From Pseudomonadota bacterium (GTDB taxonomy: Bacteria; Pseudomonadota; Gammaproteobacteria; Xanthomonadales; Xanthomonadaceae), in NCBI GenBank assembly GCA_963205495.1, contig CAUJIN010000027.1:1-48072 (forward strand): a stretch of 48,072 nucleotides of DNA. The letters are read 5' to 3'. Within the stretch, counting starts at the first letter, position 1. Every line of letters begins with the position of its first letter. This document shows, in pieces, positions 36,301-43,096 of this stretch. The notes under the pieces are model-generated. The model was not told the DNA's origin, made no database searches, and saw nothing but the letters and a program-made list of their open reading frames with translations. A program made the position numbers and the translations under genes.

Positions 36301-36568
36301 CGACCGTCAGCGCGCTGCCGAACAGGGTCGCCCCGTCGAAGCTCAGCTCAGGAGGCAGGATCACGCGCAGGTAGGAACCGTAGCCGGGGCTGCCGGCGTT
36401 GACCCAGGGCGTATCGAGGCAGTACTGCTCGCCCAGCATTTCCTCGCCCGCCATGGGGTTCGGAGCAACGGAGGGAGTCTGCGCCTGCGCCGCAGCGAAC
36501 GGCAGGAGGCCGGCAAGGAGTGCCAGCCAGCGCGCCGCGCGCGGCAGCCATCGGGAGTGCATGTTCAT
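27314..36568 (-). CDS. Giant DUF11 repeat surface protein with C-terminal sorting tail
   Basis: 3084 residues from ATG 36568 (MNMHSRWLPRAARWLALLAG), with a signal peptide ending near AAAQAQ. A unique N-terminal head runs to about residue 230. It is followed by DUF11-like modules with DTLP/D.VP motifs. From about 510 to 2090 a larger unit of some 310-350 residues recurs five times, each opening with a segment such as LAIGETVTYTLTIGFPQG. From about 2095 to 3050 seven tighter DUF11 repeats of 130-145 residues follow. Each has an ETVPA.TTF-type strand and a Cys pair of the WSCADGAPAGTACTLA kind, suggesting one disulfide per repeat, with Asp/Pro/Asn-rich linkers (DDGSNGPDPTPIDN). The last 28 residues, IPVDAPWALLLMLL and then a basic end, form an IPTL-CTERM-like sorting signal. 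It is probably a cell-surface stalk or adhesin; ligand unknown. No exosortase gene is in the window. Confidence 0.9.
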   Translation of the reverse strand: MNMHSRWLPRAARWLALLAGLLPFAAAQAQTPSVAPNPMAGEEMLGEQYCLDTPWVNAGSPGYGSYLRVILPPELSFDGATLFGSALTVVSNAVFPAAPSVLTDPLFLPATAPGNQVTGTAGWRMVVLEMPVGSVVTGGPDMTTSICVTSNNAPPNLADVGTAYPIRIAPVYRYGDTATGINGSIVGATQSPTLTPQVLRLTKDNTAPEHERPPGPAWPYDYVLAVDIANGALVTPITIADTLPANVQFVGPVTITGGAGCSATQTPSTSVPGGNVQVQCTGNTLGTTSDSDIVVRFPVYITDILDETGCGTQLLTNTATADGTYKPAGGGADVVLPQATDTSEVTAKHVAVQKGASPGQLAPGATVTYTLNFQTTQYGNTSALSVLDTLPDGINFDVGSATIAFDGGAAGGITPVYAPGINDTLTFDVRAAYGSNLPTDTAVTITYTGTVLQLYKRPGTPPILAADPLTNTVVATYDLVEGANACTDNSGATVIVDPVSIQKELLSPGSEFVPGQYVTFRLSMAIPSGDTQDVVFTDYFPLPVFDVATINTTYGGPDIYRATGAPAATADTMNLTPVVTVNPATNALILTYPNINTTAPQVVAVDVRARVMPNAFADNLFLTNIFRATSNNTDNEAAIGETPTQIHVRAPALSMTKGVLSTNGAGTIAPPPSTLPVDGNLSGADAGDQVVYRLTIENTGGAPAYDVVATDSVPAGLIGCAVTATQLSDGTPLTSSGNLFTTGLKLIRGGNPDAIVLDAAGSATDTAWVEVTCTLDATVSPTQVITNTASATWKPFDPSDPASQTFPPVADDASATIRNVAAVKSIVATSEAASTTPNVMIGEIVRYRLAVQMPEGRIADMRLFDNLPTGLEFLNDGTARIAFVSNGGGIGSSTLAGVPNVNGNAASAAATPLTFALPASAIQVGTGTLTCNPPGTFGNGTDVCFRLGDVTNADSDADAEFVVLEFNALVLNIAGNGNGTHRDNNFRVGSGTTSLATSPNVRVTTRLPSLTVGKTVTPSSGLEAGDTVTYTLTLANASGANVMPAYDVAVNDVLPAQLQLQLGTVSAVPGGGAAAFANTSAGNTVQGTVSVIPPGGSVVITYQATLLVASAPGSSIVNSVNGAWNSLPGGNGTAPNPTGSTTPGATGANNGEREFTGTAQAPITVTPVTLGKVVHSTSLGYTGDGQVRAGAPDLAIGEVATFRITATIPEGTAPQVLITDTVPYSNGRMEVLSGAVVSIGSGMTIATPSPVPAISDAQLGDGINDTISFNFGAVSNPIGNNTPTPQTIVVEVVARLIDHADNANGDQLTNNALVQFGPGLNGSASAEVDVVEPLLDIQKSSPTTTGQAGDVVTFTLNVAHAAASAMEAQALRIQDTLPTPAGLNNLTAVTVTPTCATSPAPSVANNSTATALDIVIATLPLDCSLTITYQATLMADVVVNTSVINTASLSWHSIDPGVDPNGRDHSDSDTHEVLISSPGMSKWVQSVSPGIGSAQVDPSLHDLAIGAEVTWQFDVEFPAGDSLNAVVADQLPVNTVSMNVVSSRIVSVGAGISGIAPTSTPVAGAAGASSDGADADSHADLVTWSLGNLRAAPVAAANRTIRFEVVARVMDTPQTAGGVTVRNTASFTASTISTPISASSDVDIVEPRLTLSKVIALINGAAPDPARIVQAGDVVSFQITVAHQAAAPASTADAFNVTVTDTLPNPGLGSVTNVGGSCGVTSGSGYPTVSFTVGTLALGNTCTITYDTVVTNTVNPGQTYVNDAVATYTSMTNPLAPGGRTGTTNHDSDNVTVLGPSLVKLVASTSLGDTGSGQHGATVPDLAIGETVTYTLTIGFPQGTTTTAVLVDSLPAGLEAIGASVDALGNTGIGTSLPGTPVLSNSGVGYNDTVTFDFGTIANPANGVLTDDWIRVLVTARVRDLPANVDALLLTNHATFSNGTTPDVDDQADVELVEPALALVKTMTPGAGPGTALITLTITNNGTGPAYNVLLQDVLSHAVWLDSSIVVGTTPTGFTGALDTSVAGQTTVNFTSNTGVGLLPGATATATIHASLAVFPPSPNPVLNQAEIPGYGSVPEDPANPDIRIHAPVQDDDSLGFPGPVVTKTVANTGSGAGGAFVPGDVVIFHVIVRNIGVVALNSVTLTDTVPGNTTFDAAASHAGWTGCADGAPAGTICTLGTFSVAAGATETRAFAVQIDSPLPASVTQVMNQAVMSSPDVPMPIPSDDPTTPADPDDPTDVPVLAAPDLVLTKVDDVPGGNVVAPGDTIVYTLSYQNVGNQNASGVVLTETVPANTTLNAAASTAGWVCAPNGNAGSTCTLAIGNVAAGAAAASVNFAVTIVDPVPAGTSSILNTARVADDGSNGPDPTPIDNEDSETTPLLGTPGLHLTKTDGDVTTVPGGVVVYTLRYWNDGDTDVANGVISETVPANSTFVPGSSTAGWTCTPNNGAGSTCTLAVGTLVGHTVPAAAGTALFAVQVDNPLAAGVTAINNAAVLGGDGVPSTPPAQDDTPVSATPDMAITKTAGSSSVGAGDVLVYTLSYANVGNQHATGVVITETVPANTTFNAGASAAGWSCANGAPAGSLCTFAVAGVVPAGAAPASVLFAVNIPSPVPAGFESVFNAVSIADDGSNGTDPDPTNNQDDVTTPVNAVPQLRVTKDDGGATVQPGDAITYTISYQNTGDQNAAGVVLTEVVPAHTTYTGSGWTCTPGANAGSTCTLAVGALAAGASGTASFVVTVDDPIAAGVAEIHNRVTIVSDGSGGEPSTPPNPADPGDPRQDEEPTPVNAAPDLAIQKTSASTARPGDVVVYDLAYANVGNQGATGVVISETVPAHASFVAASSSPGWSCADGAPAGTACTLAISGTVPGGQSLPPGTVVQFAVRVVDPLPAGVADLTNQVHVGDDGSNGPDPTPIDNDDEDIRPIVAAPDLQIVKRVESAAAMQGGQVRYGLTYRNVGDQDANGVVITETVPAGTTFVAAASTAGWSCADGSPGGTTCTLAVGSVAADGASHVVYFAVRIEIDHGNIDNAVSIEDENGIGSDPTPTDNEDEVSIAIAPRFIPVDAPWALLLMLLAMLGLGWMQRERMR

Positions 36569-36599
36569 GGTGGATCGACCCTGTTTTGTTGAACGATTC

Positions 36600-36649
36600 G
36601 GCCGCGTCGGAGGCGGAAGAGGCCCTTCCTGACGACGCAAAACGCGGCC
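36600..36649 (-). promoter_or_regulatory. Structured 5' leader of the giant gene
   Basis: An 8-bp perfect outer stem (GGCCGCGT/ACGCGGCC, 36649-36642 with 36607-36600) encloses a second hairpin, GGAAG GGCCT CTTCC (36629-36615). It lies 31 bases upstream of the start codon and could affect translation. It matches no riboswitch I know. The wider gap 36569-36888 is AT-richer than its surroundings and also has a hairpin at 36761-36780 (GCGGCC/GGCCGC). On the minus strand, TTGTTT at about 36752 and TATGAA at about 36728 are a possible but weak promoter. Confidence 0.4.
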
Positions 36650-36888
36650 AGACTCACGAAACCTCACCAGAATTCACCGCAACGCAGTAATTTTGAAGGA
36701 GATTCCACCAAAACAGGTTACTTCATACGGACATGGATCAAAAGTAAACAAAGGTCGCAAGCGGCCAAACCACAGGCCGCGATGATTTTGCTGAGCCGGC
36801 ACCATGCTGCGCGCGGCTTGCGTCGGGCGCGCGCGCTCCCCTACGCTCCGGGGTCGGCCGCCGGACCGGACGGCCAGGGGACAATCGC

Positions 36889-38220
36889 ATGCTGCACATT
36901 CTCTTCGGCGTCTTCGGACTGGCCTGCCTGATCGGGCTGGCCTTCCTGTTTTCCAGCAACCGACGCGCGGTCGACTGGCGGCTGGTGCTCACCGGCATCG
37001 GCCTTCAGATCGTCTTCGCGGTGCTGGTGCTGGTGGTGCCCGGCGGCAAGGACGTGTTCGACGCGCTCGGGCACGGCTTCGTGAAGCTCCTGGGCTTCGT
37101 CAACGCCGGCTCGAACTTCATCTTCGGCGGCCTGATGAACACCGAGACCTACGGCTTCATCTTCGCCTTCCAGGTGCTGCCGACGATCATCTTCTTCGCC
37201 TCGCTGATGGCGGTGCTGTACCACCTCAACGTGATGCAGTGGGTGGTGAAGGTGATGGCGCTGGCGATCACCAAGGTGATGCGCGTCTCCGGCGCGGAAA
37301 CCACCAGCGTCTGCGCCAGCGTTTTCATCGGTCAGACCGAGGCGCCTCTGACGGTGCGACCCTACATCGAAAAGATGACCCAGTCGGAGCTGCTGACGAT
37401 GATGATCGGCGGCATGGCGCACATCGCCGGCGGCGTGCTGGCGGCCTACGTCGCGCTGCTGGGCGGCGGCGACGAGGCGCAGCAGGTGTTCTACGCCAAG
37501 CACCTGCTCGCCGCCAGCATCATGGCCGCGCCCGCGACCCTGGTGATCGCCAAGATCCTGATTCCGGAAACCGGCCAGCCGCTCACCGGCGGCAGCGTGA
37601 AGATGGAAGTGGAAAAGACCTCCAGCAACCTCATCGACGCCGCGGCCGGCGGCGCGGCCGACGGCCTCAAGCTGGCGCTCAACATCGGCGCGATGCTGCT
37701 GGCCTTCATCGCGCTGATCGCGATGATCAACTGGCCGCTGACCTGGATCGGCGAGGTCACCGGCCTGGCCGACGCGCTCGGCCGCCCGACCGACCTCGCC
37801 GGCCTGCTCGGCTATGTGCTCGCCCCGATCGCCTGGATCATCGGCGTGCCCTGGCAGGACGCCAACGCGATCGGCGGGCTGATCGGCCAGAAGATCGTCA
37901 TCAACGAATTCGTCGCCTACCTGCAGCTGGCCGACATCGTGAACTGCAAGACGCCCGGCCTTGCGCTGACCAACCAGGGCGCACTGATCGCCACCTATGC
38001 GCTGTGCGGCTTCGCCAACTTCAGCTCGATCGCGATCCAGATCGGCGGCATCGGCGGGCTGGCCCCGAGCCGGCGCCAGGATCTGGCCCGCTTCGGCCTG
38101 CGCGCGGTGCTGGGCGGCTCGATCGCCACCTTCATGACTGCGACCATCGCCGGCGTCATCTACGTGCTCCAGTCGTCTTCGGAGTCCGCCGCCGCAATGG
38201 CCTGCGCCGTCACGCCATGA
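36889..38220 (+). CDS. nupC: Concentrative nucleoside transporter (CNT/NupC family)
   Basis: 443 residues with about ten membrane segments. Family blocks are clear: FIFGGLMNTETYGFIFAFQV, the VSGAETTSVCASVFIGQTEA substrate/sodium site in hairpin 1, and KIVINEFVAY with ALCGFANFSSIAIQIGG in the second repeat. CNT carriers bring nucleosides in with Na+ or H+. The ATG at 36889 fits the first helix (MLHILFGVFGLACLIGLAFL). The ribokinase gene starts in its stop codon (ATGA), so uptake and phosphorylation are coupled. The window has no nucleoside hydrolase or phosphorylase to release ribose. Confidence 0.92.
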   Translation: MLHILFGVFGLACLIGLAFLFSSNRRAVDWRLVLTGIGLQIVFAVLVLVVPGGKDVFDALGHGFVKLLGFVNAGSNFIFGGLMNTETYGFIFAFQVLPTIIFFASLMAVLYHLNVMQWVVKVMALAITKVMRVSGAETTSVCASVFIGQTEAPLTVRPYIEKMTQSELLTMMIGGMAHIAGGVLAAYVALLGGGDEAQQVFYAKHLLAASIMAAPATLVIAKILIPETGQPLTGGSVKMEVEKTSSNLIDAAAGGAADGLKLALNIGAMLLAFIALIAMINWPLTWIGEVTGLADALGRPTDLAGLLGYVLAPIAWIIGVPWQDANAIGGLIGQKIVINEFVAYLQLADIVNCKTPGLALTNQGALIATYALCGFANFSSIAIQIGGIGGLAPSRRQDLARFGLRAVLGGSIATFMTATIAGVIYVLQSSSESAAAMACAVTP

Positions 38221-39188
38221 GCCGCGCCCGCGTCGTCGTCACCGGCTCCTACAACCAGGATTTCGTCTGGCGCACGGAGCATTTCCCGGTGCCGGGCGAA
38301 ACCCGCCTCGGCCGCTTTTCCACCGGGCCGGGCGGCAAGGGCTTCAACCAGGCCGTGGCGGCGGCGCGACAGGGCGCGCATGTCACCTTCCTCGGCGCAC
38401 TCGGGCGCGACGCCATCGGTGCGGGCGCGGCAGCGCTGGCCCGGGCGGAAGGCATCGACGCGCGCTGGCAGTGGTGCGAGGACCTTCCCAGCGGCAACGC
38501 CGCGATCGTGCTCGACGCCGCCGGCCAGAACCTCATCGTGGTCGGGTCCGGCGCCAACCTCGCGCTCTCGGCCGCGCACGTGGAAGCCCAGCGCGAGGCC
38601 ATCGCGCAGGCGGCGGTGATGCTGACCCAGCACGAAGTGTCGCCCGAGGCCACCCTGCGCGCGCTGGAGCTGGCGCGCGCGGCGGGACGGATCACCGTGC
38701 ACAACCCCGCGCCGCCGCTCGAAGGCGAAGACGGGCGCCTGCTGCCGCTGGTGGACGTGCTCACCCCCAACGAAACCGAATTCACCCACCTTTTGGCGAG
38801 CTGCGCCGGCACGCGCGTGGATTCCGAGGCGCTGCACGCGCTCTCCGACGGGGCCCTGCACGACCTCGCGCGGCGGCTGGACGTGCCCACCGTGGTCGTC
38901 ACCCTGGGTTCCGCCGGCGCCTTCGTTTCGCACGCCGACCCGGCGCGCTGGCACGACGCGCTTGCCTGCTACCGCGTTCCGGCCGCGCCGGTGCAGCCGC
39001 GCGACACCACCGGTGCGGGCGATGCCTTCAGCGGCAGCCTCGCCGCCGCGCTCGCGGAGCTGGACGATGCGCCCTTCGCCGCGGCCATCGGCCACGCCAC
39101 GAAGGTCGCGGGCCTGGCCACCGAATCGCCTGGCGCCGCCGCGGCCATGCCCACGCGCGAGGCGGTCCGCGCGCGCTTCGCCGGATAG
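38217..39188 (+). CDS. rbsK: Ribokinase / PfkB-family carbohydrate kinase
   Basis: 323 residues. TGPGGKGFNQAVAAARQG near residues 36-53 is the PfkB signature 1, and DTTGAGDAFSGSLAAAL near 262-278 is signature 2 with the catalytic Asp and anion hole GAGD. NPAPPLEG and TPNETEF are RbsK-like. It phosphorylates ribose or a nucleoside, using ATP. Translationally coupled to the nucleoside transporter, it may act on ribose freed from imported nucleosides or directly on nucleosides; PfkB sequences alone do not settle which. Confidence 0.87.
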   Translation: MSRARVVVTGSYNQDFVWRTEHFPVPGETRLGRFSTGPGGKGFNQAVAAARQGAHVTFLGALGRDAIGAGAAALARAEGIDARWQWCEDLPSGNAAIVLDAAGQNLIVVGSGANLALSAAHVEAQREAIAQAAVMLTQHEVSPEATLRALELARAAGRITVHNPAPPLEGEDGRLLPLVDVLTPNETEFTHLLASCAGTRVDSEALHALSDGALHDLARRLDVPTVVVTLGSAGAFVSHADPARWHDALACYRVPAAPVQPRDTTGAGDAFSGSLAAALAELDDAPFAAAIGHATKVAGLATESPGAAAAMPTREAVRARFAG

Positions 39189-39327
39189 TCGCGGCCTTGC
39201 CGCGCCGCGCGACGGCTGCGCGTGGCTCCGAATCGTTTCCCCGCGCCTCAGCGCGCCGTGCAGCTTTCCAGGAGCTCGCCGGAAGTGCCGTCGGACAGGT
39301 GCGCGAACTGCGAGCCGGACGCCCCGA

Positions 39328-40710
39328 TCAGCCGTAGCGCGCCTTGAGCATCGCGAAAACCGAGCGCAGCGCCATGGCCTCGCCGCCGCGCGGGCGGCCG
39401 GGGCGGTCGGCGTCGTTCCAGGAATAGACGTCCAGATGCGCCCAGCGCTGGCCCTCGGGAATGAACTTCTCCAGGTACAGCGCGGCGGTGACGGCGCCGG
39501 CCATGCGCGAGCCGGCGTTGGCGAGGTCGGCGATGGTGCTGTCGAGATAGCGCAGGTAGGGCCGCCACAGCGGCAGGCGCCAGACCGGATCGCGTTCGGC
39601 CTCGCCCGCCTCGATCCAGCGCGCGGCAAGCGCCTCGTCATTGGCGAACAGCACGGGAAGGTCCGGCCCCAGCGCGATGCGCGCCGCGCCGGTGAGGGTG
39701 GCGAAGTCGAGGATCAGGTCGGGCTGGCCTTCGGCCGCGTATGCGAGCGCGTCGCACAGGATCACGCGCCCCTCCGCGTCGGTGTTGTCGATCTCCACCG
39801 ACAGCCCCTTGCGCGTGGCGATGACCTCGCCCGGGCGGTAGGCCTCCGGCCCCACGGCGTTTTCCACCGCCGGCACCAGAAGGGACAAACGCACCGGCAG
39901 CCGGCGCGCCATCACCAGCCCGGCCAGCGAGATGGCGTGGGCGCCGCCGCCCATGTCCGTCTTCATGTTGCGCATGCCGTCGGAAGGCTTGAGATCCAGG
40001 CCGCCGGTGTCGAAGCACACGCCCTTGCCGACCAGCGCGAGCCTGGGGTGCGAAGGATCGCCCCAGGTCAGCTCGATCAGGCGCGGGGCGCGGTGGCTGG
40101 CACGGCCGACGGCGTGGATGGCGGGAAAGTTCTCGCGCAGCAGGTCCTCACCCTTCACCACGCGCAGCTGCGCGCCGTGGCGCTGCGCCAGCGCGCGCGC
40201 GGCGGCCTCCAGCTCCTCCGGCCCCAGGTCCTGGGTCGGCGTGTTGACGAGATCGCGCACCCGCGTGCATGCCTCCAGCAGCGCGGCGCTTTCCCCCAGA
40301 TCGGCGGCGGGGTCCAGCACCAGCGTGGCCGGCGCGCGCGGCGCCTTGAGGTAGCGGGTGAATCGGTACGCCCCCAGCCCCCAGCCCAGCAGCGCGTGGC
40401 CCGGCGCGATGCGCTCGCCCAGCGCGGGATGGAGCGCGTAGCGGCCTTCGGGCAGCGCGTTGGGCAGCGCGGACAGCGCGCGTGGATCGGCGGCATCCTC
40501 GATGCCGGCCAGCACCAGGGCGATGCCGCCCTGGCCATCGGGCACAGCGATCCAGGTGTCGGGCCTGGCGGCAAAGCCGTTGGCCTGCACCCAGGCGCGC
40601 GCGTCGGGTTGCAGCGCGGCAAGGGTCGCCTCCAGCGCATCCGCGCGCACGGCGAGGATCGGGGTGGCGGCGGAAGGATCGGCCGGTTCGATGCAGTCGG
40701 GAAGATTCAT
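39328..40710 (-). CDS. pepB: Leucyl aminopeptidase family (M17) metallopeptidase
   Basis: 460 residues. The M17 active-site block is intact: GKGVCFDTGGLDLKPSDGMR (Lys and Asp ligands), MKTDMGGGAHAI, and the signature NTDAEGRVILCDAL near residues 312-325. The length and the shorter N-terminal domain resemble PepB-like members more than PepA. It cleaves N-terminal residues from peptides in the cytoplasm with two metal ions. The upstream HAD gene ends 12 bases before its start, so both lie in one operon. The symbol is tentative. Confidence 0.85.
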   Translation of the reverse strand: MNLPDCIEPADPSAATPILAVRADALEATLAALQPDARAWVQANGFAARPDTWIAVPDGQGGIALVLAGIEDAADPRALSALPNALPEGRYALHPALGERIAPGHALLGWGLGAYRFTRYLKAPRAPATLVLDPAADLGESAALLEACTRVRDLVNTPTQDLGPEELEAAARALAQRHGAQLRVVKGEDLLRENFPAIHAVGRASHRAPRLIELTWGDPSHPRLALVGKGVCFDTGGLDLKPSDGMRNMKTDMGGGAHAISLAGLVMARRLPVRLSLLVPAVENAVGPEAYRPGEVIATRKGLSVEIDNTDAEGRVILCDALAYAAEGQPDLILDFATLTGAARIALGPDLPVLFANDEALAARWIEAGEAERDPVWRLPLWRPYLRYLDSTIADLANAGSRMAGAVTAALYLEKFIPEGQRWAHLDVYSWNDADRPGRPRGGEAMALRSVFAMLKARYG

Positions 40711-40722
40711 GCGGATACTCGC

Positions 40723-41418
40723 TCAGCAGGGGAATTCGCGTTCCAGCCGGTCGGCCAGCTCCACGAGGTCACGGAAGATGAAATCGGGGCGCACGCCGGC
40801 CTCGGGCCAGCGCGCGTCCCCGCGGTTGATCCAGGCGCTGCGCATCCCTGCGCGGTGCGCGCCCAGCACGTCCAGCTGCGGATCGTCGCCCACGTGCAGC
40901 ACCTGCGCGGGGGCAAGACCCAGGCGCCGGCAGGCGGACAGGAAGATGCTCGCATCGGGCTTGGCGCTGCCGTGCTCGCGCGCACCGATCTGGAACACGA
41001 AGTGCTCGCCGATGCCGATGCAGTTCAGGTCGGCGGTGCCGTTGGTGAGCGCGGCGACGGGAAAGCGCGCTGCCAGCCGCGCGAGCGCCTCGGGCACGCC
41101 GGGATAGAAGTCCACGGTGTTGCGGTAGCGGGTGAACAGCTCCATCGCCGGCTCGGCCAGCGCGACCTCTTCGCCGCTCGCTTCCAGCGCGCGCTCCAGG
41201 GTGATCCGGCGCTGGGCGCTGTAGTCGTGCGCGATGTCCGGACGCGCGTCCTGGATGGATTCGCGCAGCGCTCGCAGGGCAGGCACCGGAAAGCGCGCGG
41301 CGGTGTGCGGCGCGCGTTCGGCCAGCCATTCGTGCAGTTTCTCCTCGGCCCGGGCGATCGTCGGCCAGATCGGCCAGAGCGTGTCGTCCAGGTCGAGGGT
41401 GATGGCGCGGATGGTCAC
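40723..41418 (-). CDS. HAD-IA family hydrolase (YigB-like)
   Basis: 231 residues from GTG 41418 (VTIRAITLDLDDTLWPIWPT). HAD motif I DLDDT, motif II LTNGT, motif III Lys in AKPDASIF and motif IV HVGDDPQLD are all present, with a helical cap after motif I. YigB-like enzymes dephosphorylate FMN precursors or other small phosphates in the cytoplasm; the substrate is not predictable here. It lies upstream of the aminopeptidase gene in the same direction with a 12-base gap. Confidence 0.87.
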   Translation of the reverse strand: MTIRAITLDLDDTLWPIWPTIARAEEKLHEWLAERAPHTAARFPVPALRALRESIQDARPDIAHDYSAQRRITLERALEASGEEVALAEPAMELFTRYRNTVDFYPGVPEALARLAARFPVAALTNGTADLNCIGIGEHFVFQIGAREHGSAKPDASIFLSACRRLGLAPAQVLHVGDDPQLDVLGAHRAGMRSAWINRGDARWPEAGVRPDFIFRDLVELADRLEREFPC

Positions 41419-41539
41419 GGGGCGGGCGCGGGAAAAGAATCGTCCATGATAGTACCTGCCCGCGCAGCGGGGACCGCGCGCCCCGCACCGGGAGGCCGGC
41501 GAACCGGGACGCGCGCGGCGCATCGCGCCGCGCATCCCC

Positions 41540-42913
41540 TCACTCCATCACCGCCAGATACGCGCGGTTGCCGCGCACCAGGGTCAGCAGGAGCTGCGCC
41601 GGCCTTGCCGCCAGGCTGCGCTCCAGTCCGTCCAGATCGTTCACGTCGCGCCGATTGACCGCGGTGAGCAGGTCGCCTTCGCGCAGGCCGTTCTGTTCCG
41701 CCCGGCTGCCGGCCTCCACGGCGTTGACCAGCACGCCGGTGACGCCTTGCCGACGCAGGCGCTCCGGCACCGCGCCCAGAAGCGCCCCGGCCAGGCGCTG
41801 GTCGACGCGGCCGCCTTCCAGCTCGGTCCGCCGCGCGGCCAGTCGGGTGCGAAGCGGCTGCGTCTTGCCCTCGCGGTGGATCGTGAGCGTGACCGGTTCA
41901 CCCACCGGGAGCAGGCCTTCGAGGTTGGCCAGCTCCTCCGGGTGCTGCACCGGCTGGCCGTTCACCGCGGTGATCGCATCGCCCACTCGCAGCCCGGATT
42001 GCGCCGCGGCCGAGCCGGGCTGCACCTGGGTGACGATCACGCCCTGGGTCTGGCCCAGGTCCAGCGCGCGGCGGATTTCCGGCGTGAGGTCCTGGGTCTC
42101 GACGCCCAGCGTGCCGCGCTGCACCTCGCCGGTTTCCAGCAGCTGCCGCATCACGCGCAGCGCCAGATCGGAGGGAATGGCGAAACCGATGCCGATGTTG
42201 CCGGCCGTGCTTCCGCCCGGATTGAAGATCGCGGTGTTGATGCCGACCAGCTCGCCGCGCAGGTTGACCAGCGCGCCGCCCGAATTGCCCGGATTGATGC
42301 TGGCGTCGGTCTGGATGAAATTCTGGTACCCCAGCCCGGGAAGGCCGTGCCGGCCCAGCGCCGAAACGATGCCCGAAGTCACCGTCTGCCCGAGACCGAA
42401 CGGGTTGCCCACCGCCACCACGAAGTCGCCCACGCGCAGCGCCTCCGAGCGCGCCAGCGGCACCTCGACCAGCCTTTCGGTCTCGACCCGGATCAGCCCC
42501 ACGTCGGTGTCCTCGTCGGAACCGACGACCTCGGCGGTGAGCGTGCGCCCGTCGGCGAGCGAGACCTGGATGTCGTCGGCCCCGGCGATCACGTGGTTGT
42601 TGGTGAGGATCAGCCCGCGCGCGGCATCGACGATGACGCCCGAGCCGAGCGACTGCTTGATGCGCTCCTGCGGCACGTTCGGCAGGCCGAACAGGTGCCG
42701 GAAGAACGGATCGTCGGCGTAGGGGCTGCGCACCCGCACCACGGTCTTGCTGTGGATGTTGACCACGGCCGGAGTGACGTGCTCCAGCATCGGCGCAAGC
42801 GAAGGCAGCGGCGTGCCGGAGACCTCGACGGGAAGCGCCGCGCGTGCGGCCGCAAAGGGGGATGCGAGCAGCACCGCGACCAGCGCGACGCGACAGGAAA
42901 GGAAAGGCAGCAT
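41540..42913 (-). CDS. degQ: DegQ/HtrA-family periplasmic serine endoprotease
   Basis: 457 residues with a signal peptide (MLPFLSCRVALVAVLLASPF, cleavage near 26). Catalytic triad: His107 (NNHVIAG), Asp137 (EDTDVGL), Ser211 (NPGNSGGAL). A PDZ domain follows from about 255 (GTLGVETQDLTP, QPGSAAAQSGLRVGDAI) and a second at the end (VNAVEAGSRAEQNGLREGD). GGGAGACTTCC before the ATG gives a good ribosome site. DegQ/DegP enzymes degrade misfolded envelope proteins. It stands alone, divergent from the histone-like gene. DegQ rather than DegP is preferred because the LA loop region is short. Confidence 0.93.
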   Translation of the reverse strand: MLPFLSCRVALVAVLLASPFAAARAALPVEVSGTPLPSLAPMLEHVTPAVVNIHSKTVVRVRSPYADDPFFRHLFGLPNVPQERIKQSLGSGVIVDAARGLILTNNHVIAGADDIQVSLADGRTLTAEVVGSDEDTDVGLIRVETERLVEVPLARSEALRVGDFVVAVGNPFGLGQTVTSGIVSALGRHGLPGLGYQNFIQTDASINPGNSGGALVNLRGELVGINTAIFNPGGSTAGNIGIGFAIPSDLALRVMRQLLETGEVQRGTLGVETQDLTPEIRRALDLGQTQGVIVTQVQPGSAAAQSGLRVGDAITAVNGQPVQHPEELANLEGLLPVGEPVTLTIHREGKTQPLRTRLAARRTELEGGRVDQRLAGALLGAVPERLRRQGVTGVLVNAVEAGSRAEQNGLREGDLLTAVNRRDVNDLDGLERSLAARPAQLLLTLVRGNRAYLAVME

Positions 42914-43096
42914 GGAAGTCTCCCGAAACCAGACAGCGCCGCGTTCGACTGCCTGCGAGGACGGAGGTTCCCGATCCTGGGCGGGATACTCCTCGCGCGC
43001 GGCGCGCGCAGGATCGCATTGCAGGCTTGCGCAAAGGGAAATTCCGGCGCAGATTGCGCCAGAGCAACCCAACGCCCACTTGAGGAGGGGCACGCG

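Noticed and set aside
32066..36592. 1508-codon open frame on the plus strand
   Set aside because: Same antisense effect over the N-terminal part of the giant gene; composition is unlike any protein family.
36600..36649. Possible c-di-GMP (GEMM) riboswitch before the giant gene
   Set aside because: The stems do not carry the conserved GEMM core or tetraloop receptor. Kept only as an unnamed leader structure.
39248..39568. 106-codon minus-strand frame at the end of the aminopeptidase gene
   Set aside because: It overlaps the aminopeptidase coding sequence in another frame. Only its last 26 codons lie outside it and they match nothing I know.
38962..41658. 898-codon plus-strand frame over ribokinase end, aminopeptidase and HAD genes
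   Set aside because: Antisense or out-of-frame to three well-supported genes; composition is typical of GC-rich shadows.
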